Positions 16,423 to 20,104 of a DNA stretch of 20,104 bases are shown one piece after another (within the stretch, counting starts at the first letter, position 1; every line of letters begins with the position of its first letter). Made by a program: the position numbers and the translations under genes. The DNA comes from UBA11606 sp965243715 (GTDB lineage Bacteria; Actinomycetota; Acidimicrobiia; Acidimicrobiales; Aldehydirespiratoraceae), in assembly GCA_965243715.1 (NCBI GenBank), contig CBDEVU010000012.1, positions 1-20,104 on the forward strand, given 5' to 3'. Below the pieces are notes generated by a model, which was given only the letters and a program-made list of their open reading frames with translations, was not told the origin of the DNA and searched no databases.

Positions 16423-17432
16423 CCTCCCTGGGGCTTGCGCAGCGATGCGCTTGACGCGGCTGCTCCTGGAATCAAGCGATTGTTCTTCTTTGGTGCCTCT
16501 GGGGCTTTGAACCCGTCACCGAAGATCGCCTGCCAGAGTTCGGTTGACTTGTCGCTGTCGGACTCGCTGCACGCGGCCTCGATCGATGCGGCCAGTTCGT
16601 GGATATCTGTGCGGAGCGTCTCGTATTTGGCTTGGTCCCAGCGATGGTCGAAGGTGACGGGGCTACCATCAGGCGCACACGCGCCCGATGGATCCTCGAT
16701 GGTCGGCATTGTCGGTGTGGCATCGAGGTACACGTCGAGGTCGCGCACGATGTGTAAGAGCGCGGTGGGCACATCGGAGTAGTAGCCCGGCGAGGCTGCC
16801 TTCCGGGCCGCAGTCACCTCGGCGCCTGCGAGTGTAGTGAGGATGATCGACGGAATCTCAGCGAAGACTTCGTGGTAGTCGCGCAGATATTTCAAGAGCC
16901 GGATGACCCTTCGGAAGTCACGGTTCGCAATCTTGTCCGTCTCTCGGATCCAGGTCGTGAAGCCTTCAGGGTCGGTGTCCTCCCAGTCGTTCGTATCCCG
17001 GTTCACGATGACCTTGCGACCGTCGTCGAGGACTCGGTACGGAACGATGTCGAGGTGATGTTCGTTGGCGTAGATCACGCGGATACACCTTGAATGCTCG
17101 TCTGGATCGAGCATATCTTTGTAGATGCCGTGCTCTTGCAGGGCTCCCTCGAGTTCATCGAGATAGCTGATCGGGTTTTCATCCCAATCTTCATTTTTGA
17201 GGAATTCAAGCAGGAAGTCCGCGTCGAACTCGTTGTCCTCGACGGGCTTGATAATCATCTCGTGCGGCCACGAACCCTGCGGGATGTACTTCGAAACGAA
17301 GTCCTCGATCGCGTCGGCCGCCGCGAGCGCATCGAAGACCGCATCAACATTGACTTGGAGTTCATCAAGTCGGGTCTCATTGATGTTCACGACGTCTTTG
17401 AGGAATTTCGTGAACGAGGAGATGTGCATCAT
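16419..17432 (-). CDS. cdn: CBASS CD-NTase (cyclic oligonucleotide synthase)
   Basis: A 337-residue cGAS/DncV-like nucleotidyltransferase. The polymerase-beta-type active site is visible: GSW at 53-55, the DxD pair D70/D72 in EFDADFLL, and a third acidic residue D128 in HHLDIVPY. The helical second half (about 170-290) includes DFRRVIRLLKYLRDY, typical of these enzymes. It makes a cyclic di- or trinucleotide when phage infection is sensed. The last two residues are Gly-Gly, suited to activation by Cap2. I did not assign a clade; CdnD or CdnG relatives are my guess because they often travel with SAVED effectors. The start is MM with AAGGA nine bases upstream. The stop overlaps the cap2 start by four bases. 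Confidence 0.92.
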   Translation of the reverse strand: MMHISSFTKFLKDVVNINETRLDELQVNVDAVFDALAAADAIEDFVSKYIPQGSWPHEMIIKPVEDNEFDADFLLEFLKNEDWDENPISYLDELEGALQEHGIYKDMLDPDEHSRCIRVIYANEHHLDIVPYRVLDDGRKVIVNRDTNDWEDTDPEGFTTWIRETDKIANRDFRRVIRLLKYLRDYHEVFAEIPSIILTTLAGAEVTAARKAASPGYYSDVPTALLHIVRDLDVYLDATPTMPTIEDPSGACAPDGSPVTFDHRWDQAKYETLRTDIHELAASIEAACSESDSDKSTELWQAIFGDGFKAPEAPKKNNRLIPGAAASSASLRKPQGG

Positions 17433-17479
17433 CTGGTTGTTTCCTTGCTTCGGTCCGAGTGGTCCCGGTTGAGTCTCCC

Positions 17480-17509
17480 CATATCCATCTTGGTGACGGG
17501 GTCTGACAA
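17480..17509 (-). promoter_or_regulatory. Weak promoter candidate for the CBASS operon
   Basis: In the 109-base gap before the CD-NTase, the minus strand has TTGTCA (17509-17504) and GATATG (17485-17480) 18 bases apart. The -10 match is poor (three of six). The gap is the only obvious place for a CBASS-specific promoter, but the operon could also be read through from the small genes upstream. Confidence 0.25.
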
Positions 17510-17541
17510 TTTCAGGTGTGTCTTTCTGGCCGGTGGTTCGA

Positions 17542-17748
17542 TCACGTTGGCCACCAGACGGTGACGTCGGCGTAGTCGCCGTCCTTGATGATCTTGACGG
17601 CCATGTCTTTCGCGTCCGATTTGTTCTCGTATCCCTGGCCGCCGTCAGTTGCGATGATGTTTCCGTTCGCAGCCGTCAGCCGCCATGCGAACTTCTTGTC
17701 GGTCCTCGTGCAAACCTCGATACACGGGTGTGTCATTTCTTCGCTCAT
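17542..17748 (-). CDS. YegP-like (DUF1508) small protein
   Basis: A 68-residue protein with the DUF1508/YegP pattern: KKFAWRLTAANGNIIATDGGQGYENKSDAKDMAVKII (about 18-54). This small beta-beta-beta-alpha fold usually occurs as tandem copies; here there is one copy. A Shine-Dalgarno AGGAGA lies six bases before the ATG and overlaps the stop codon of the upstream small gene, so the two are translated together. The biochemical role of DUF1508 is not established. It lies 109 bases upstream of the CD-NTase on the same strand, so it could be an accessory CBASS protein, a host factor gene captured by the island, or unrelated. Confidence 0.75.
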   Translation of the reverse strand: MSEEMTHPCIEVCTRTDKKFAWRLTAANGNIIATDGGQGYENKSDAKDMAVKIIKDGDYADVTVWWPT

Positions 17749-17756
17749 GTCTTCTC

Positions 17757-18005
17757 CTAGTGTTTGGTGTCGCGCGAGGACCGCGGATCGTTGCCGGGCG
17801 CGACGGTGTCGGAATCTCGGATTCGCCCGTCGCGGCCGTGAATCCGCACTTCGCCTCCACCTTTGTTGCCGACGATCTCCTTGGCCCGCTGCTCCGCATC
17901 GCGTTGGGTTGTGTGATGCGAGCTAGCCCTCTGGGATCCGGGAGCCTTTACGTCCCAACCGCCCTCGGGGTTCGGGACGACGTGTCGATTCTTCTTCGTT
18001 GCCAT
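17757..18005 (-). CDS. DUF2188 domain-containing small protein
   Basis: An 82-residue protein beginning MATKKNRHVVPNPEGGWDVK at the ATG at 18005. This is preferred over an ATG 14 codons upstream because GGAG precedes it at good distance and the domain begins here. DUF2188 features: HVVP...GGWDVK near the N-terminus, a central helix with a QRDAEQRAKEI pattern, and the highly conserved (V)RIHGRDGRIRDSD segment (about 53-66). The function of this family is unknown. Its stop lies within the ribosome-binding site of the next small gene, making a two-gene unit. The fold is probably related in style to the DUF1508 neighbour (short beta-alpha), so the pair may be functionally linked. Confidence 0.78.
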   Translation of the reverse strand: MATKKNRHVVPNPEGGWDVKAPGSQRASSHHTTQRDAEQRAKEIVGNKGGGEVRIHGRDGRIRDSDTVAPGNDPRSSRDTKH

Positions 18006-18104
18006 GACTACTCCAGGTATGTGGACGAGCCGAATGCTGTCCGTCACCTAGAGGTCGAGAGGCAGTCCGAAAAAACAACCCCCTCGTCCGAAGAAATTCT
18101 CGAT

Positions 18105-19865
18105 TTAGCCGAGCGGCTCTGTTTCGGCATGCACGATCCGCACGGTGGCTGGGTCTGCAGCTGCCAGGTGATGGGCAATTCGTTCCTCGAACGTAGTGAT
18201 GATGAGCTGCGGAATCGTGCCAGATTGGCCTGCCCGGACCAAGGTCTGCGCTACCGCTGCCCGCCGTCGGGGGTCAAGGCGTTCAAGGGGCTCATCGAAC
18301 CAGATCGTAGGAATCTGGGTCGTTGCAGCAGCCATCAACAGCCTGGTGACAAGCAATGCAGTTGCTTGTTCGCCGCCGCTCAGATCGGCAAGACCGAGAC
18401 TGTTTCCGCCGCTGTGAACCGTGAGTTCTCCGGTTGGTTCGAGGGTGAGGCCTTCGCTTCCGAAGAGCATCTTCCAGCGGTGGGAGAGATCGGCGATCAG
18501 TGGATCGATTCGATCCTTGATCGTCTTGTTTGCGAGCTCGTTAAGGACCTTGGAGGTGCTAGTGAGAAGTTGCTCTTCGTTAGCGGCCAGAGCAAGAGCT
18601 CTCTCTTGATCTGCTAGCCCCGCCAGGAGTTGTTCTCGGCCAACCTGAGCCGCGATGACGGTGCGCAGCTCACCTACTTGCTCCGCCAGCTGTCCATTTT
18701 GTTCTCGGAGTTCGCCCAGCTGTTCGTGTGTGTCTGGCCCCGGGTGGTCCTCGGTTGGTGGAGTAGGTCGCGTGAGGTTCGAGAATTGCTGATGCATCTC
18801 TCCGAGGCGGGCGAGCGTCGCCCGTGCGTTCGCTACTTCTTCGCTCGCTCCTCTGGCGGCATCTTTGACTGTAGTGATCTGCAGTCCATGGCTGTCGAGT
18901 GCGGTGATTCGTTCATGGTCGGATAGAGGACGAAGACAGGTCGGACAGGTATCAACCGGGCTGGAGAGTAGATCCGAAGCGTTTGCTGACCGAGCGCTGG
19001 CGATTGCGGCTGACGCTGCCTCCTCCTGCAATGATTCAACGGCGGATTGGGCAAGTTGTTGCGCTGCTCTGAGGCTGTCGAGTGGTTCGCTTGGATCAAC
19101 GTCTGCGAGTTCCCCGATAGCCGCAATCAGCTCGGACACCTCGGTGCTGTAACTCTCCGTTTGGCTGTGGTAGCTATCCCATGCGGTCGCTAGGTTCGCC
19201 CTAGCCTGGGCCGTGGAGATTCGTTCCGCCAGTTCGCTGCGAGATGCTACGACCTGCTCAAGGTCCCCCTGTTGAACGTCAACGATATTAGCGGCCTCTC
19301 GTACTTTGTTTTGTGCCACTTCGACGGCGTCTCGTAGGTCTTTAACCTTGACCCCCTCTGACTTGCGTCTGGTTTCAAGTTCCTCCGCTGCGTTCAGAAG
19401 CGGTGTGACACCAAGCGTCGCTGCGAGATGTTCGCGTACAGGGAAGGCCGACTTACCCGTCGGGAGGTCTGCTGATCCGAAGGTCAACCGATCGATCAGT
19501 GCCTGATCCGCGCCCCATGCTCCGGTCAGTAGCTCGGCGAAAGACTCCTCCGAGAGTGGAGCCTCCCCTGACACGGCTTCGAAGGTCGATCGGCCGCTTG
19601 CCGTGAGCGTCCGTGTAACGAGAACATCTGAGTGCTCGGCACTCAGATGGAACCGGACAGCTACGCTCGCTTCGCTCGAACCAGATCGGACTGCGCTCTT
19701 CGCCTTGCGGCCTGCTGGTTCACCGAAGAGCGCCCATCGAGCCGCCTGTACCAATGACGATTTTCCTACACCGTTCGGCGCCACGAACAGAATCACTGGC
19801 GCAGCAAGGTCGACCGTCGCATCGACGTACGCTCGCCAGTTCCGAAGTGAGATCTCTTTGATCAC
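18105..19865 (-). CDS. SbcC/Rad50-like AAA ATPase with zinc-hook CxxC
   Basis: A 586-residue SMC/Rad50-type ATPase. I start it at the GTG at 19865 (VIKEISLRNWRAY), which overlaps the upstream stop by four bases; the open frame to 19949 runs inside the upstream gene. Walker A is APNGVGKSS (29-37). Long helical arms (about 160-300 and 325-450) flank a hook C307-PT-C310, as in Rad50/SbcC zinc hooks. ABC signature LSGGEQ (495-500) and Walker B IWFDEPLERLDP (521-532, D524/E525) complete the composite ATPase. It is much shorter than a typical SbcC (about 1000 residues), so the arms are short. Such ATPases dimerise at the hook and gate a partner nuclease on DNA ends. Given its place beside CBASS, a role in defence or DNA-end processing is likely; the partner is only partly visible. 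Confidence 0.85.
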   Translation of the reverse strand: MIKEISLRNWRAYVDATVDLAAPVILFVAPNGVGKSSLVQAARWALFGEPAGRKAKSAVRSGSSEASVAVRFHLSAEHSDVLVTRTLTASGRSTFEAVSGEAPLSEESFAELLTGAWGADQALIDRLTFGSADLPTGKSAFPVREHLAATLGVTPLLNAAEELETRRKSEGVKVKDLRDAVEVAQNKVREAANIVDVQQGDLEQVVASRSELAERISTAQARANLATAWDSYHSQTESYSTEVSELIAAIGELADVDPSEPLDSLRAAQQLAQSAVESLQEEAASAAIASARSANASDLLSSPVDTCPTCLRPLSDHERITALDSHGLQITTVKDAARGASEEVANARATLARLGEMHQQFSNLTRPTPPTEDHPGPDTHEQLGELREQNGQLAEQVGELRTVIAAQVGREQLLAGLADQERALALAANEEQLLTSTSKVLNELANKTIKDRIDPLIADLSHRWKMLFGSEGLTLEPTGELTVHSGGNSLGLADLSGGEQATALLVTRLLMAAATTQIPTIWFDEPLERLDPRRRAAVAQTLVRAGQSGTIPQLIITTFEERIAHHLAAADPATVRIVHAETEPLG

Positions 19866-20104
19866 GTCACTCCGACCAGCACAAGTCGATGGATGTCTTC
19901 GGCCACCTGTTCGCCGATCAATTCGCCATTCCGAACCTGCTGGGCCCAAGTCGCAAAGACTTCGTCCTCGCAGGCCAGAACGAACTCACGCGCGATGCGA
20001 TTGTGGGCGAGCTTCGGTCGCGAGCTACTAACACGTTCCCGTTCAGTTGAGACGATGGACTCGATGTCGGCACCGATCCCTTCGAGCGACAGAGAAGGAT
20101 CCAG
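19862..20104 (-). CDS. C-terminal 80 residues of an unidentified protein, 5' end beyond the window
   Basis: An open frame enters from the right edge and stops at 19862, overlapping the GTG of the ATPase gene by four bases, so the two are translationally coupled. The visible tail contains RPKLAHNRIAREFVLACEDE and then VFATWAQQVRNGELIGEQ, ending IHRLVLVGVT. I recognise no motif. By analogy with sbcDC/mre11-rad50 gene order, in which the nuclease gene precedes the hook ATPase, it may be a metallophosphoesterase-type nuclease, but no catalytic part is in view. Confidence 0.6.
   Translation of the reverse strand: MDPSLSLEGIGADIESIVSTERERVSSSRPKLAHNRIAREFVLACEDEVFATWAQQVRNGELIGEQVAEDIHRLVLVGVT

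Overview
The window looks like chromosomal DNA from a GC-rich actinobacterium. An Acidimicrobiia-like lineage is my best guess. The reasons are dense GC-rich codon use, frequent GTG starts with 4-nt stop/start overlaps, a lipoprotein whose lipobox Cys is followed by a poly-Asp run, and a MBL/SDR/peptide-transport gene mix common in that group. The taxonomic call is inference, not a search result.

Left part (1-12333): a metabolic and transport region. On the minus strand are a metallo-beta-lactamase (MBL)-fold hydrolase cut by the left edge (1-829), a gamma-glutamyltransferase-family enzyme (1116-2672) and a short-chain dehydrogenase (2945-3727). Divergent from the SDR, and sharing a 78-bp control region with it, is a plus-strand operon: a GntR/FCD regulator, a second MBL-fold hydrolase with an altered metal motif, a full peptide-type ABC importer (lipoprotein SBP, two permeases, two ATPases), an acyl-CoA-ligase-like gene that seems to have lost most of its adenylation domain by in-frame deletions, and a carboxymuconolactone decarboxylase/AhpD-like protein. 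The picture is regulated uptake of a peptide-like or small organic substrate followed by hydrolysis and oxidation; the substrate cannot be read from the sequence.

Junction (12334-13555): about 1.2 kb with no convincing intact gene. It holds a likely decayed IS256-type transposase fragment (about 12401-12575) and a 48-bp 3' fragment of an initiator tRNA-fMet gene (12871-12918, minus strand). The tRNA fragment is what a tRNA-targeting integrative element leaves at its far end, and its orientation puts the element to the right.

Right part (13556-20104): an all-minus-strand defence region. Read in transcription order it holds the C-terminal end of an unidentified protein, a short SbcC/Rad50-like ATPase with a zinc-hook CxxC, a DUF2188 protein, a YegP/DUF1508-like protein, and then a tightly overlapping CBASS operon. 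The CBASS genes are a CD-NTase cyclic oligonucleotide synthase (cdn), an E2-E1 fusion conjugase (Cap2) and an HNH-SAVED nuclease effector (Cap5). The nucleotidyltransferase should make a cyclic oligonucleotide on phage infection, Cap2 should conjugate the synthase through its C-terminus (which ends in Gly-Gly), and the SAVED domain should sense the product and activate the HNH DNase. The JAB deconjugase Cap3, usual in systems with the E1-E2 fusion, is not present in the window. The most interesting features are this Cap3-less CBASS, its two small upstream proteins, the adjoining zinc-hook ATPase pair, and the tRNA-fMet scar that marks the probable island edge.
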